Origin: Planctomycetota bacterium
GTDB taxonomy: Bacteria > Planctomycetota > UBA8742 > UBA2392
Assembly (NCBI GenBank): GCA_016712285.1
Contig: JADJRK010000001.1
Coordinates: 558,001 to 622,000, forward strand
Length of the DNA: 64,000 nt
Direction: 5' to 3'
Below the pieces are notes generated by a model. That model made no database searches. It had not been told where the DNA came from and saw nothing but the letters and a program-made list of their open reading frames with translations. The position numbers were made by a program, and so were the translations under genes. Positions 34,988 to 43,394 of the stretch are shown here, one piece after another (position 1 is the first letter of the stretch; each line of letters starts with the position of its first letter).

Positions 34988-35758
34988 TCAGATCAAACGG
35001 GCGAGAATGCGCACGCTGACGGGGTCACGGTTCTGCCTGTCAACCCGTTGCAGCAGGTCCATGATGTCGAAGCCGCGCAAGGCCAGTACCTGCGCCTCCA
35101 GGGGCGCCACCTTTTCGACAAACGCAAACGCATCGGCGCCGGTGGGTGTCCACGGGTCGCTTTCGTGAAACTGCGCGAAGAGCTTCACCTGGGCTGCCGC
35201 AAAATGGCTGGAGCGGCAGCCGGTGTTCTCAATGACGAGCGCGGGCCGCAGCGTTCCCGGATAGTTGCCACGAAACTTGTAGGTTACGGCAATCGTGTCT
35301 GTGCCGGCGAACGGCGCGGGCTGCGCCACGAATTCGCGGGTGCGAAGCGTCGTCTCGGCACTGCCGAAGCGAATGCTGGCGATGCGCAGGTCAGCGTTGG
35401 GGCGTGAGCCAACGCGCTTTGCAAGGGCGCGTCCGGCGCGGGTCTGTGTGGCGGCAAGGTAGTCGGCGATGCGGGCCACGCCGATGCGCGCAGCCAGGTC
35501 GTTCAGCAGGAATTGACAGGTCAACAGCACGCTCTCGCCCTGTCGCGACGCGTGGGCGGTGCTGAAAATCTGGTCGGCACGCCGGTTGCGCGATGCCGCC
35601 ATCAGAGCGTGGTTGTTGCGTTCCAGCCGGTCGCACAGGTAGCTGACGAAGCGGCGCGCTTCCAGCTGTACGTCGCGGGGGCTGCTGCGGCGCATGACGG
35701 CTTCGAACTGGCGGGTCAGGCGCTCAGACGCGGTGGCGTCAACCATGATCGTGCTCAT
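34988..35758 (-). CDS. Unknown protein, 256 residues
   Basis: A soluble protein with an Arg-rich helical first half (LTRQFEAVMRRSS, QLEARRFVSYLCDRLERNN) and a beta-rich second half (TIAVTYKFRGNYPG, PALVIENTGC, FAQFHESDPW). ATG 35758 is preceded by GGAGA at 5 bases. No signal peptide. Not recognised. It ends the minus-strand group 36761-37147, LysM protein and this gene, starting 10 bp after the LysM stop, so it is probably cotranscribed with the LysM protein. Confidence 0.65.
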   Translation of the reverse strand: MSTIMVDATASERLTRQFEAVMRRSSPRDVQLEARRFVSYLCDRLERNNHALMAASRNRRADQIFSTAHASRQGESVLLTCQFLLNDLAARIGVARIADYLAATQTRAGRALAKRVGSRPNADLRIASIRFGSAETTLRTREFVAQPAPFAGTDTIAVTYKFRGNYPGTLRPALVIENTGCRSSHFAAAQVKLFAQFHESDPWTPTGADAFAFVEKVAPLEAQVLALRGFDIMDLLQRVDRQNRDPVSVRILARLI

Positions 35759-35768
35759 GGATTCTCCG

Positions 35769-36527
35769 TTAGCGGTTTGCCTTGCTGCGCATGCGCAGCA
35801 GGGCGAGGGGATCATCCGGTGTCTCGCTGATGACGCGCAGTTCGCCGTCGATCAATCGCAGGATGCGCGAAGTGCAGTTGCTGGTTTCGGTTTGCCAGAC
35901 GGTGCAGATTTCCTGGTTGCCGTCGCCGTCCATGTCCTCGGCGCGCATTTCGCGCAGGCCGTTGCCATCGGGTGCCTCATAGATCGCCAGCGGGGCACCC
36001 TCGCCGCCACTGAGCGCATCAAACAGGTTCAGACGCACACGCTGATTCTCGGTCGCCCGTGCCACGCACAACGTGCCGGCTGGAAACAGGTTCGCGTCAA
36101 GCTGTGCAAGCGCGACGCTGAGCGCGTTGTCGTCGATGGCAAACTTGCCGGGGGTTGGCGGCTCGGGCATTTCGTCGTAGCTGACAGGTTCCGGTTCTGG
36201 TGCGGGCTCGGCGTCGTCCTGTGCCAGCGGGATGCGAATGATGGTCCCGGCTTGCAAACCGGCGTCGGCGTTCATGTTGTTGGCTTTTGCAATCTCGGGC
36301 CAGCGGCGGCCCGCGCCGTAAAAGCGCTCGGCCAGGCCCCAGAGCGTGTCGCCGCTTTGCACGCGATACAGGATCGCGCGGCGGTTGAAGTCAACCTCAA
36401 GCTTGGTGTAGGAGTCCGCGGGTGCGGCCCCTGCGTCAGTCATTTTGTCCAAGCCAAGCTTGAACAGCATGACCGAGCCCAGCATCACGACAAAGCCGAC
36501 AAGCAGTGTGAGGATATTGTTTCGCAT
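35769..36527 (-). CDS. LysM-domain membrane-anchored protein
   Basis: A 252-residue protein with an N-terminal membrane helix (ILTLLVGFVVMLGSVMLF, residues 4-21), then a LysM domain at about 50-98 (ILYRVQSGDTLWGLAERFYG, ending GTIIRIP), which binds glycan strands of peptidoglycan. A Pro/Glu-rich linker and a C-terminal part follow, containing EDMDGDGNQEICTVW, an FG-GAP/EF-hand-like Asp-rich loop. It probably tethers a periplasmic domain to the wall. ATG 36527 has AGGT 5 bases upstream. The membrane helix lacks a clear signal cleavage site, so an anchor is likely. Confidence 0.82.
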   Translation of the reverse strand: MRNNILTLLVGFVVMLGSVMLFKLGLDKMTDAGAAPADSYTKLEVDFNRRAILYRVQSGDTLWGLAERFYGAGRRWPEIAKANNMNADAGLQAGTIIRIPLAQDDAEPAPEPEPVSYDEMPEPPTPGKFAIDDNALSVALAQLDANLFPAGTLCVARATENQRVRLNLFDALSGGEGAPLAIYEAPDGNGLREMRAEDMDGDGNQEICTVWQTETSNCTSRILRLIDGELRVISETPDDPLALLRMRSKANR

Positions 36528-36665
36528 GGCGTACCTGTCCGGGGTGAGTGCGCGGCGCTGATGCCGGCACTCGAAAATCGGCGCGATTGCCCTGAGAAGT
36601 TGAATGAGTTTGCCGGAAAGTTTGTGTGGGCTTGAAGTTGTGCATGCGACGCGGGCCAAATGAAG

Positions 36666-36689
36666 CGCGCCCCGCCAAGGCGGGGCGCG
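36666..36689 (-). terminator. Strong hairpin between an unknown gene and the LysM gene
   Basis: CGCGCCCCGCC (36666-36676) pairs perfectly with GGCGGGGCGCG (36679-36689). A second inverted repeat (TTTTTCGGGGGG near 36696 with CCCCCCGAAAG near 36740) lies beside it, so the 36761-37147 transcript probably ends here. Confidence 0.6.
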
Positions 36690-36760
36690 TGGTGCTTTTT
36701 CGGGGGGCAGGAGAACTGGGGACAGGTGGTTGGGTGGTCCCCCCGAAAGAGTGCGGGTGT

Positions 36761-37147
36761 TCAGGCGTTGAGAATGTTCTGCATGGCAAGTACTTCGGCG
36801 ATCACCAGGTCGGTGATGTCTTCAGCGTTTCGGGCGCCAACCGGTGCATCTACATAGACCTTGGCGAAGGCATGGCGCTTCTCAAGGCTTACGAATGCCT
36901 GGTTGAAGATGGCGTTGGCCTGGCTGATCAAGCTGCGCGCAAGCAGGCCTTCGCCTGTGGCGTCGGACTCGATCAATGCGCGATACGCGTTGATGTGATG
37001 GAAGACTTCGTCAATGCGCACGCTGACTGTCGCGCCCTTGAGGTCGCGCTCAGGCGCTGCAGCTGGCATGCGTTCTGAGTCGGGCTTGCCCCATTCGATG
37101 GAGAGAAGGCGTTCCGAGACTTTGTCGTCGGTCTTGATGGAAGGCAT
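36761..37147 (-). CDS. Unknown 128-residue protein
   Basis: A soluble, mostly helical protein with no recognised domain. Centre: VRIDEVFHHINAYRALIES; C-terminal: SQANAIFNQAFVSLEKRHAF, ending ITDLVIAEVLAMQNILNA (18 residues). ATG 37147 has GGAG 7 bases upstream. It is followed by terminator-like hairpins and preceded by the AT-rich regulatory stretch. Composition and ribosome site support a real gene. Confidence 0.65.
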   Translation of the reverse strand: MPSIKTDDKVSERLLSIEWGKPDSERMPAAAPERDLKGATVSVRIDEVFHHINAYRALIESDATGEGLLARSLISQANAIFNQAFVSLEKRHAFAKVYVDAPVGARNAEDITDLVIAEVLAMQNILNA

Positions 37148-37585
37148 GGGGTGCTCCGGTGGTGTGAAAGTCGCGGTTTACAGGAATGTGCTACTGTATA
37201 TTCGGTAAATTACACTCCGTCAATTACGAAATTCCTGAAATTCCACTACGCATTGCGCACAAGAGCCGCTTTATCGGACCAATAAATACTACATGTTGTA
37301 TTTGTTAGTCCGTGCACCCCTAGTGGATGAGGACTCGTGAGGCAAAATATTTGCCAGACACAGGGCTAACTCAAAGTTCCCAGTTGATCACAGCTTCAGC
37401 TCGCTTCTTGCCGACTCATCACTGCGGCGAAACTGTTGCGACGTCACCAGCCAAGAATGCAGGCGAAGTTGCGCCGGTTTGGCGTGGGGCATGGTGCAGT
37501 CGATCAGGCCGTCATCGGCGCACCCATACTTGACGCGGCAACAGTGGTCCGTACACTTCCGCTCCCTTGTAGTTGGAGGTTTCAC
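37148..37585. other. AT-rich intergenic region with a large dyad
   Basis: About 440 bp between divergent genes. Positions 37180-37320 are clearly richer in A and T than the rest of the window. It contains the 36-bp imperfect palindrome at 37276-37311 and must hold the promoters for the genes at 37147 (minus) and 37586 (plus). No coding sequence was accepted. Confidence 0.6.
37276..37311. repeat. 36-bp imperfect palindrome
   Basis: The two 18-bp arms (37276-37293 and 37294-37311) meet at ACA/TGT and match at 15 of 18 positions; starts GGACCAATAAATACT. It could be an operator for a dimeric regulator or, if transcribed, an AU-rich hairpin. Confidence 0.65.
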
Positions 37586-37741
37586 ATGTCACGTCACTCA
37601 TCGTTGAAAGTCAGCAGCCTGGGCTCAAAGCGCCGCAGCGTACTCAAGCGCGTCGAGCGTCTGGAGCAACTGAAGCTTGAACGCCGCTGGGCACAGGGCG
37701 ACGCCGTCACCGGCTTGCCCAAGACCAAGGTCGTCAAGTAA
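37586..37741 (+). CDS. PVC-type small basic protein
   Basis: A 51-residue basic protein: MSRHSSLKVSSLGSKRRSVL, then KRVERLEQLKLERRW and a C-terminal GLPKTKVVK. This is the conserved small basic protein annotated in Planctomycetes, Chlamydiae and Verrucomicrobia (I recall it as TIGR04137, not checked). Role unknown; size and charge suggest RNA or ribosome binding. The start is fixed by a GGAGGT site 5 bases upstream. It is a useful lineage marker for this window. Confidence 0.85.
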   Translation: MSRHSSLKVSSLGSKRRSVLKRVERLEQLKLERRWAQGDAVTGLPKTKVVK

Positions 37742-37834
37742 TCGCGCCAAACCTCACGGCGGCCTCCGCGTGAGGCCGCCGTTCATTTTGCGCCAAGCCG
37801 CCGCGCTTGCTACAGTCCCGCTGGAGGTTTCAAC

Positions 37835-38956
37835 GTGCCAGAGCCATTCCGCCTCAGCCAGCGCGTGCTCGACATTCGGCCCAGCGGCATTCGCAAATTC
37901 TTCGAGCTTGGTCTCAGCATGACCGACCCGATCGACCTGTCGATCGGCCAGGCGCACTTCGACGTCTCCGACGAAGTGAAAGCGGCTGCAATTACCGCCA
38001 TCAACGAAGGCCGCAACCGCTACACCGTTACCCAGGGCATTCCGCCGCTGCGCGAGGCCTTGCTGGCGCGCTACGCCAAACGATTCGGCGACGTAAGCGA
38101 CTATGACGTGATGGTCACCAGCGGCGTGAGCGGCGGCTTGATGCTGAGCTTTATGGCACTGCTGAACCCGGGCGACGAGATCCTGGTGCCTGACCCGTAC
38201 TTCGTGATGTACAAGCACCTGGCCACCATGGTCGGCGCCAAGGCTGTCACCTACGACATCTACCCGGAGTTTCGCGTCGATGCCGCAAAGATCCGCAGCA
38301 AGATCACCGAGCGCACGCGACTGATCGTCGTGAACAGCCCCAGCAACCCGACCGGCGTTGCGCTGACCGAGGCTGAGGCCCGCGCACTGGCCAAGCTTGC
38401 CGACGAGACCGGCGTCCCGCTGATCAGCGACGAAATCTACGAAGACTTCATCTTTGAGCAGCGGCACTACAGTCCACGGGAATTCACCCAGAACTGCATT
38501 GTGCTCAGCGGCGCGTCCAAGAGCCTGGGCATGCCCGGATGGCGCATCGGCTGGATGCTGGCGCCGAAGTCGCTGAGCGAGCGGATGTACACGGTGCAGC
38601 AGTTCAGCTTCGTGTGCGCGCCGGCGCCGCTGCAGTGGGCCGTGCTTAAGGGACTCGACCAGGACTTCAGCGCGCATCGGCAGGAGTATCAGGCCAAGCG
38701 CGACATGGTCTACGAAGGCGTGCGCGAGCACTATCGCACGGTCAAACCTGAGGGCGCGTTCTACATGTTTCCGTACCTGCCACAGGGAGCGGACTCTGCG
38801 CGCTTCATGGAAGCCTGCATCAAGCAGCAGTTGCTGGTCGTGCCCGGCAGCGCGTGCAGCGACAAGGGCACCAACTTCCGCCTTTGCTTTGCAGCCACCG
38901 ACGAGAAGCTCAAGCGCGGCGTCGACATCCTCAACACCGTTGCCAAGAGCTTGTGA
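37835..38956 (+). CDS. PLP-dependent class I/II aminotransferase
   Basis: A 373-residue fold-type I aminotransferase of the AspC-like branch. IDLSIGQAHFDVSDEV at the start, VVNSPSNPTG, ISDEIYEDF and the PLP-binding Lys in SGASKSLGMPGWRIGW are all present; the terminal part with FRLCFAATDEKL carries the substrate-carboxylate Arg. Substrate cannot be named from sequence alone; aspartate, aromatic amino acids or others are possible. Start is GTG 37835, with GGAGGT 6-7 bases upstream. It lies 93 bp after the small basic protein gene on the same strand. Confidence 0.88.
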   Translation: MPEPFRLSQRVLDIRPSGIRKFFELGLSMTDPIDLSIGQAHFDVSDEVKAAAITAINEGRNRYTVTQGIPPLREALLARYAKRFGDVSDYDVMVTSGVSGGLMLSFMALLNPGDEILVPDPYFVMYKHLATMVGAKAVTYDIYPEFRVDAAKIRSKITERTRLIVVNSPSNPTGVALTEAEARALAKLADETGVPLISDEIYEDFIFEQRHYSPREFTQNCIVLSGASKSLGMPGWRIGWMLAPKSLSERMYTVQQFSFVCAPAPLQWAVLKGLDQDFSAHRQEYQAKRDMVYEGVREHYRTVKPEGAFYMFPYLPQGADSARFMEACIKQQLLVVPGSACSDKGTNFRLCFAATDEKLKRGVDILNTVAKSL

Positions 38957-39010
38957 TCCAGTAGCGGCCCCGATACCTGTAATTGCATGACCACCAGAGT
39001 CAGGGCGCAG

Positions 39011-39092
39011 GTTTACGGTCAACGGTTCACAGTCTACGGTTACTGCAAGCCGCCGCAGTTACCGTGAACTGTCGACCGTCGACTGTAGACCT
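39011..39092. repeat. Heptamer-periodic inverted repeat
   Basis: Left arm 39011-39046 has units of the form TACGGTC, AACGGTT, CACAGTC, TACGGTT; right arm 39057-39092 has ACCGTGA, ACTGTCG, ACCGTCG, ACTGTAG. The arms pair at 28 of 36 positions around a GC-rich loop. It sits in the 290-bp gap before the MsrB-MsrA gene. Confidence 0.75.
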
Positions 39093-39246
39093 CAGCCCGC
39101 AACCTGATTCTGGTACCCATCCAGTTACTTGTATACGTACGCCGGGCCATTTCGGATTTGCCTTCAAACCCGCTAAAAATAGGGAATGCGTGGCGGACGG
39201 AGTTGGTTTAGCATAGCGTCGCCCACGGGTTTGCATGGAGGTCGCA

Positions 39247-40356
39247 ATGCACTCAACACTGTCACTGATTGCGCTTGCTGCCGCGGCACTGCTACTCGTG
39301 GCATGCGCGGCAAGTGAGCCGCCGAAGGTCGCGGCAGGAGAGAATTCCGTGAACGAACCAGCCAAGGTTGCCGACACAACGGCGCCGGAAACCAAGACCT
39401 ACGAAAAGCCCACGGACTCCGAACTGCGCAAGCGCCTGACCCCGATGCAGTACAAGGTCACGCAGGAAAGCGGCACTGAGCCCGCCTTCCGCAACGAGTT
39501 CTGGGATGAGAAGCGCCACGGCCTGTACGTCGACATCGTTTCGGGCGAGCCGCTGTTCAGCAGCCTGGACAAGTTTGACAGCGGTTGCGGCTGGCCGAGT
39601 TTCAGCAAGCCGCTCAAGGACACCGAGATCGTGGAGAAACGTGATACCACCCACGGCATGGTGCGAACCGAGGTACGCTCTGGCGTGGCTGACAGTCACC
39701 TGGGCCATGTATTCGACGATGGACCGACAGAACTTGGCGGTTTGCGCTACTGTATCAACAGTGCCTCTCTCCGGTTCGTGCCGGTCGAAGAGCTCAAGCA
39801 AGAAGGATATGGCGAGTACGTGAAGCTGTTTGTCGAGGCCGGCGTTTACGCGGCGGGAAAGACCATGACCACCGAAACGATCATTCTTGCCGGCGGCTGC
39901 TTCTGGGGCATGGAAGAGCTGTTGCGCGGAATCGACGGCGTGATCGAAACAGAAGTAGGTTACAGCGGCGGCACGCTCGACAACGCCACCTACGAGCAGG
40001 TGAAGAAGGGAACCACGGGCCACGCCGAGTCTGTGCGCATTGTCTTCGACTCCGCCAAAATCAGCCTGGAGCAGTTGCTTACGGACTGGTTCTTCCGCAT
40101 GCACGACCCCACGACCGTGAATCGCCAGGGCAACGACCGCGGCAGCCAGTATCGCAGCGCGATTTTCTATGCCAACGAAGAGCAGAAGCAGGCCGCGGAA
40201 CGGGCGAAAGCTGCAGCAGCCAAGTCCGGCCGCTGGGACAATCCGATCGTGACCGAGATTGCGCCAGCGGGCAAGTTCTGGAGCGCTGAGGGCTACCACC
40301 AGGATTACCTGCAAAAGAACCCGGGCGGCTATACCTGCCACTGGATGCGCGACTGA
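39247..40356 (+). CDS. MsrB-MsrA fusion methionine sulfoxide reductase, lipoprotein
   Basis: A 369-residue two-domain enzyme that repairs both stereoisomers of methionine sulfoxide. A lipoprotein signal (LAAAALLLVAC, Cys at 20) places it in the envelope. MsrB comes first (about 60-190): DSGCGWPSF, SHLGHVFDDGP, RYCINSASL with the catalytic Cys. MsrA follows (about 210-365): LAGGCFWGMEE with its catalytic Cys, GYSGG, GHAESVRI, QGNDRGSQYRSAIFY. ATG 39247 is chosen because GGAGGT lies 4 bases upstream. A terminator follows at 40375. It should protect exported proteins from oxidation. Confidence 0.95.
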   Translation: MHSTLSLIALAAAALLLVACAASEPPKVAAGENSVNEPAKVADTTAPETKTYEKPTDSELRKRLTPMQYKVTQESGTEPAFRNEFWDEKRHGLYVDIVSGEPLFSSLDKFDSGCGWPSFSKPLKDTEIVEKRDTTHGMVRTEVRSGVADSHLGHVFDDGPTELGGLRYCINSASLRFVPVEELKQEGYGEYVKLFVEAGVYAAGKTMTTETIILAGGCFWGMEELLRGIDGVIETEVGYSGGTLDNATYEQVKKGTTGHAESVRIVFDSAKISLEQLLTDWFFRMHDPTTVNRQGNDRGSQYRSAIFYANEEQKQAAERAKAAAAKSGRWDNPIVTEIAPAGKFWSAEGYHQDYLQKNPGGYTCHWMRD

Positions 40357-40374
40357 TCCGCTCAACAAATCAAG

Positions 40375-40407
40375 AGACCCGCGCCTGCGCGCGGGTCTTC
40401 TTGTTTG
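40375..40407 (+). terminator. Terminator after msrBA
   Basis: AGACCCGCGC (40375-40384), loop CTGC, GCGCGGGTCT (40389-40398), then TCTTGTTT. Confidence 0.8.
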
Positions 40408-40411
40408 CTGA

Positions 40412-41473
40412 CTAAGTACCCCGGCGTCGCAGGTCGATGCGAGCGCCAGGCAGGCTATCGGGCTTGTCGAGGTGCCGCTTCAACTCGTCGAGTTTGTCGT
40501 TAGCGCTCAGTTCCAGCGTGCTGGCGTGCACCGGCGGACGACCCCAGATCACGCGGGTATCAGGCAGACTGCGCGCGTCAGGTATCAGTACCACCGCGCC
40601 ATCGGGCGGATAGAACACACGTCCGCGCTCGTCGGCGCGCTGCGGCACGCCCACCAGCTCAATCGCCTCTATCGGCATGCTCTTGTCAAGTTGGGCCCGG
40701 CGCACCACGCGCTCCATGCTCAGCGCGGCCTGCAACTGCTCGCTCTTCCAAATGGTCCCGGCAGCCGGGGCCTGCCCATCGACACCGCGAACGATGTGCA
40801 GAGTATCCGCCAAGCCGCTGCGAAACTGCTTCAGCTCTTCGGCATCGCGCTTGATCGTCAACGGCAGGACAACGCCCTCGCCGTCAACCACCCAGAAACA
40901 GTCGGCTGATTCCACCAGCAGCGCCGGTCGGCGCACTTCAATGGTGGGCTGCAGACTGGCAGTTCCATCCGCGCCCGTGGGAAAGCGGCGGTCAATGCGC
41001 ACCACGCGCTGCACCCAGGCGTTGCGTTCGATCCGCTCACTCACGACTGCCATCACGTCGTCATCAAAGGCACTGGTTGACGTGAGGTCAGACAGGTCAT
41101 TCCGAAGGCCGGTTTCAATCTCGGCTTTCACTCGTGCTGCCAGCGCACCCGTTGCCCACGACGGCTCGGCTGTAAGCTCGATACGTGCCGGGTCAATCGT
41201 GTAGCGTGCGGTGCTGCCAAGGTTGCCGAGCATGACCCAACTGAGGCAAACCAGTACAGCGGCGCCTCCGGCAACGCCCGCAGCCCGCCGCACGTCGCGG
41301 CTCTGCCATGCCCAGGCCAGCACGCGCAGCGAGAGCGGTTTCAGGGGTGCGATCAATTTCAGCAGTGCCGCCACCGCCGCGCCGGCCTGCTTCATGACGC
41401 CGCCGCCGCCCAGTTTGCGGCTGCGGGTCTTGGGGCGTGTCTTGTTTACTTTGCGCGTGCGGCGGCGTGACAT
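40412..41473 (-). CDS. FtsQ/DivIB-like cell-division protein
   Basis: A 353-residue single-pass protein: very basic cytoplasmic tail (MSRRRTRKVNKTRPKTRSRK), one membrane helix at about 64-86 and a periplasmic part with a POTRA-like start (LTSTSAFDDDVMAVVSERI, WVQRVVRIDRRFP, TIEVRRPALLVES) as in FtsQ. The conserved sequence is weak, so the name rests on topology and on its place directly after ddl, where ftsQ normally lies in dcw clusters. FtsQ bridges early and late division proteins. It is last in the minus-strand cluster, 8 bp after ddl. Confidence 0.7.
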   Translation of the reverse strand: MSRRRTRKVNKTRPKTRSRKLGGGGVMKQAGAAVAALLKLIAPLKPLSLRVLAWAWQSRDVRRAAGVAGGAAVLVCLSWVMLGNLGSTARYTIDPARIELTAEPSWATGALAARVKAEIETGLRNDLSDLTSTSAFDDDVMAVVSERIERNAWVQRVVRIDRRFPTGADGTASLQPTIEVRRPALLVESADCFWVVDGEGVVLPLTIKRDAEELKQFRSGLADTLHIVRGVDGQAPAAGTIWKSEQLQAALSMERVVRRAQLDKSMPIEAIELVGVPQRADERGRVFYPPDGAVVLIPDARSLPDTRVIWGRPPVHASTLELSANDKLDELKRHLDKPDSLPGARIDLRRRGT

Positions 41474-41481
41474 GGTTGCTC

Positions 41482-42438
41482 CTAGGCTGCGATGACGCGA
41501 GTGATGCGGTTGCTGGCAGTGCGGCGCTGTTCCATGCTGACGTCGATCAGCTCCTGCACCAGCTCATCAAAGCCGACGCCTTCCGCTGCTGCCGCCTTGG
41601 GCAGCAGGCTCGTTTCGGTCATGCCAGGTAGCGTGTTGACCTCGAGCACCCAGAGGTCTCCCTGCGCGTCCAGCATCAGGTCAACGCGGGAGTAGCCGTG
41701 GCAGCGCAACGCATGGTGCGCGCGGCGCGCGAAGTGCTGCGCCATCTTGGCGGTCGGCCCCGGCAGGTCGGGGTTGACGATGTACTGCGTGCCCGCTGAC
41801 TTGTCGTACTTGGCCTTGAAGTCATAGAACTTGGTGGCGGGCCGTACTTCGCACACCGGCAGTGCGCGTGTGCCGACAACACCGACTGTCAGTTCGCGGC
41901 CGACAATTCCCTTCTCAAGCAGGACGCGCCGTGAGTGCTTGAATGCTTCGCACAGTGCCGCGTCAACGCCTTCCGCATCATGCACGATGCTGACACCGAT
42001 GCTGCTGCCCTGGTCAATCGGCTTGGCAACCAGCGGCCAGGCAAGGCGGCGCGCCATGCGCCGCATGCGGTAGTTCGCATCGAACTCCTCGGCGACTTCG
42101 TAGGGCGGAGTCGGCACGCGATGGGTCAGGAACTCGGCCTTGCTCAGTTCTTTGTCCATCGCCAGGCGGCTGCTGATGGGCCCGCTTCCCGAGTAAGGAA
42201 TGTTGAATGCTTCGAGCTGGCGCTGGACGGTGCCGTTCTCGCCTTCGCCGCCGTGCAGCGCGATAAATGCAAAATCAAAGGCGCCGCTCTCAAGCGCAGC
42301 CAGCGGGTCAACGCCGACGTCAAAGGGCGTTACGCGATGGCCAATGCGCTCCAGGGCGGCCCAGACGGCTTCTCCGCTCTTGATGCTGACTTCGCGTTCA
42401 GTCGATGTTCCGCCATACAGCAGGGCGATGTTGAGCAT
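41482..42438 (-). CDS. ddl: D-alanine--D-alanine ligase
   Basis: Makes D-Ala-D-Ala for the peptidoglycan stem. The 318-residue ATP-grasp enzyme has LYGGTSTEREVSIKSG, the ALHGGEGENGTVQ loop, PLVAKPIDQGSSIGVS, EKGIVGRELTVGVV and the C-terminal metal-binding EVNTLPGMTETSLLPKAAAA. ATG 42438 has AGGAAA 8 bases upstream. It is separated from the PilZ-like gene by 139 bp. Together with murB, murC and murG it argues that this organism makes a standard peptidoglycan precursor. Confidence 0.95.
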   Translation of the reverse strand: MLNIALLYGGTSTEREVSIKSGEAVWAALERIGHRVTPFDVGVDPLAALESGAFDFAFIALHGGEGENGTVQRQLEAFNIPYSGSGPISSRLAMDKELSKAEFLTHRVPTPPYEVAEEFDANYRMRRMARRLAWPLVAKPIDQGSSIGVSIVHDAEGVDAALCEAFKHSRRVLLEKGIVGRELTVGVVGTRALPVCEVRPATKFYDFKAKYDKSAGTQYIVNPDLPGPTAKMAQHFARRAHHALRCHGYSRVDLMLDAQGDLWVLEVNTLPGMTETSLLPKAAAAEGVGFDELVQELIDVSMEQRRTASNRITRVIAA

Positions 42439-42577
42439 GGGTGAGTTTCCTGTCGCTGGAAAGTGCAGCCGCATCGCGGCCGTGAGGTGTGTATCGGGCG
42501 CGCGATGGGGCGCGCTTTAGCCGAATGTGAAATCGCCGCTCGGCTATTGACGTGTCAACAGCTTGCGGCGATTGAGG

Positions 42578-42976
42578 TTACAGCTTGACGTAAAGGCCAT
42601 CGAAGCGAACCGCAAGGTTCGCGCGGCTGGTGGCAAAGCGGGTAGGCGTGCCGTAGGCGCTGACGCCCTCGTGGGGGCCGCCGGTCACGCGAAAGCTGAC
42701 GCTGAAGTCGCCGTCGGGCCAGAACCCGTCGTCGAACATGATATGTCCCAGCAGCGCGCCTTGCGGCGAGTAGTCCAGCAGCACGGCGGTGCCGATGGCC
42801 ACCGGGCCGCCGACCGGGTCAATCAGCCGGAACTCGACGCGCTGGTTTGTCGCCTCACGCCGGAACTCGCGGCGACAGGCGATCTTGGGATTCTTGTTGT
42901 CACTGACAACACGCGTCCGGGCCTTGCTCTGCTTGATGCGGTCGAGCGTGACGCGGTGGCTGGATGCTTTGGGCAT
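42578..42976 (-). CDS. PilZ-like domain protein (candidate) inside the dcw cluster
   Basis: A 132-residue protein. The middle resembles a PilZ domain, which binds cyclic di-GMP: a double Arg segment (CRREFRREATNQRVEF, fitting RxxxR) and, about 30 residues on, LLDYSPQGALL (fitting D/NxSxxG), then beta strands ending FVAVRF-like (NLAVRFDGLYVKL). The N-terminus is basic. The match is by motif only; the second motif reads DYSPQG, a slight variant. ATG 42976 has GAGGT 5 bases upstream. It lies between murB and ddl, so it may link wall synthesis to a second messenger. Confidence 0.55.
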   Translation of the reverse strand: MPKASSHRVTLDRIKQSKARTRVVSDNKNPKIACRREFRREATNQRVEFRLIDPVGGPVAIGTAVLLDYSPQGALLGHIMFDDGFWPDGDFSVSFRVTGGPHEGVSAYGTPTRFATSRANLAVRFDGLYVKL

Positions 42977-43058
42977 CGCTCACCTCAATAGTTCGGGGAG
43001 TTCGTGTGTGGGGAGTGCGTACGGCAGCCGGCGTGAACCGGCTGCCGCCGCGATGGGT

Positions 43059-43337
43059 CTAGGCGATGGTCTTGATCGCCTGCTGCTTGGCGTCGATGAA
43101 CTTTGTGCTCTTGCGGTCGCCGTTCTTGCGGCCGCGGAACCCGCTGACGCGATCGTACTCTTCAAGGAAGATCTCGATCGTGCTCACGATGTTGTCCAGG
43201 TCCATGCGTGAAAGCCGGATGCTTTCGCCTTCCGCGAGCTCAAGCTCGTTCGTCAGGTAGCCCTGCAGTATGCGAATCGGCTGCAGCTTGCGGAAAATGA
43301 ATTCGTCCAGCGAAACTCCCTTGCCGTCCTTTTCCAT
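43059..43337 (-). CDS. Unknown 92-residue protein inside the dcw cluster
   Basis: A soluble helical protein (LDEFIFRKLQPIRIL, MDLDNIVSTIEIFLEEYD) with a basic patch (GFRGRKNGDRKSTKF). No recognised family. GAGGAA lies 6 bases before ATG 43337. It sits 57 bp after murB and 82 bp before the PilZ-like gene, so it is probably in the same transcript. Confidence 0.65.
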   Translation of the reverse strand: MEKDGKGVSLDEFIFRKLQPIRILQGYLTNELELAEGESIRLSRMDLDNIVSTIEIFLEEYDRVSGFRGRKNGDRKSTKFIDAKQQAIKTIA

Positions 43338-43394
43338 GACTCGTTCCTCGTGCCCTTGGGGCGGTTGGTGTGGGCTTTCGCCCTGGTGTCTATG

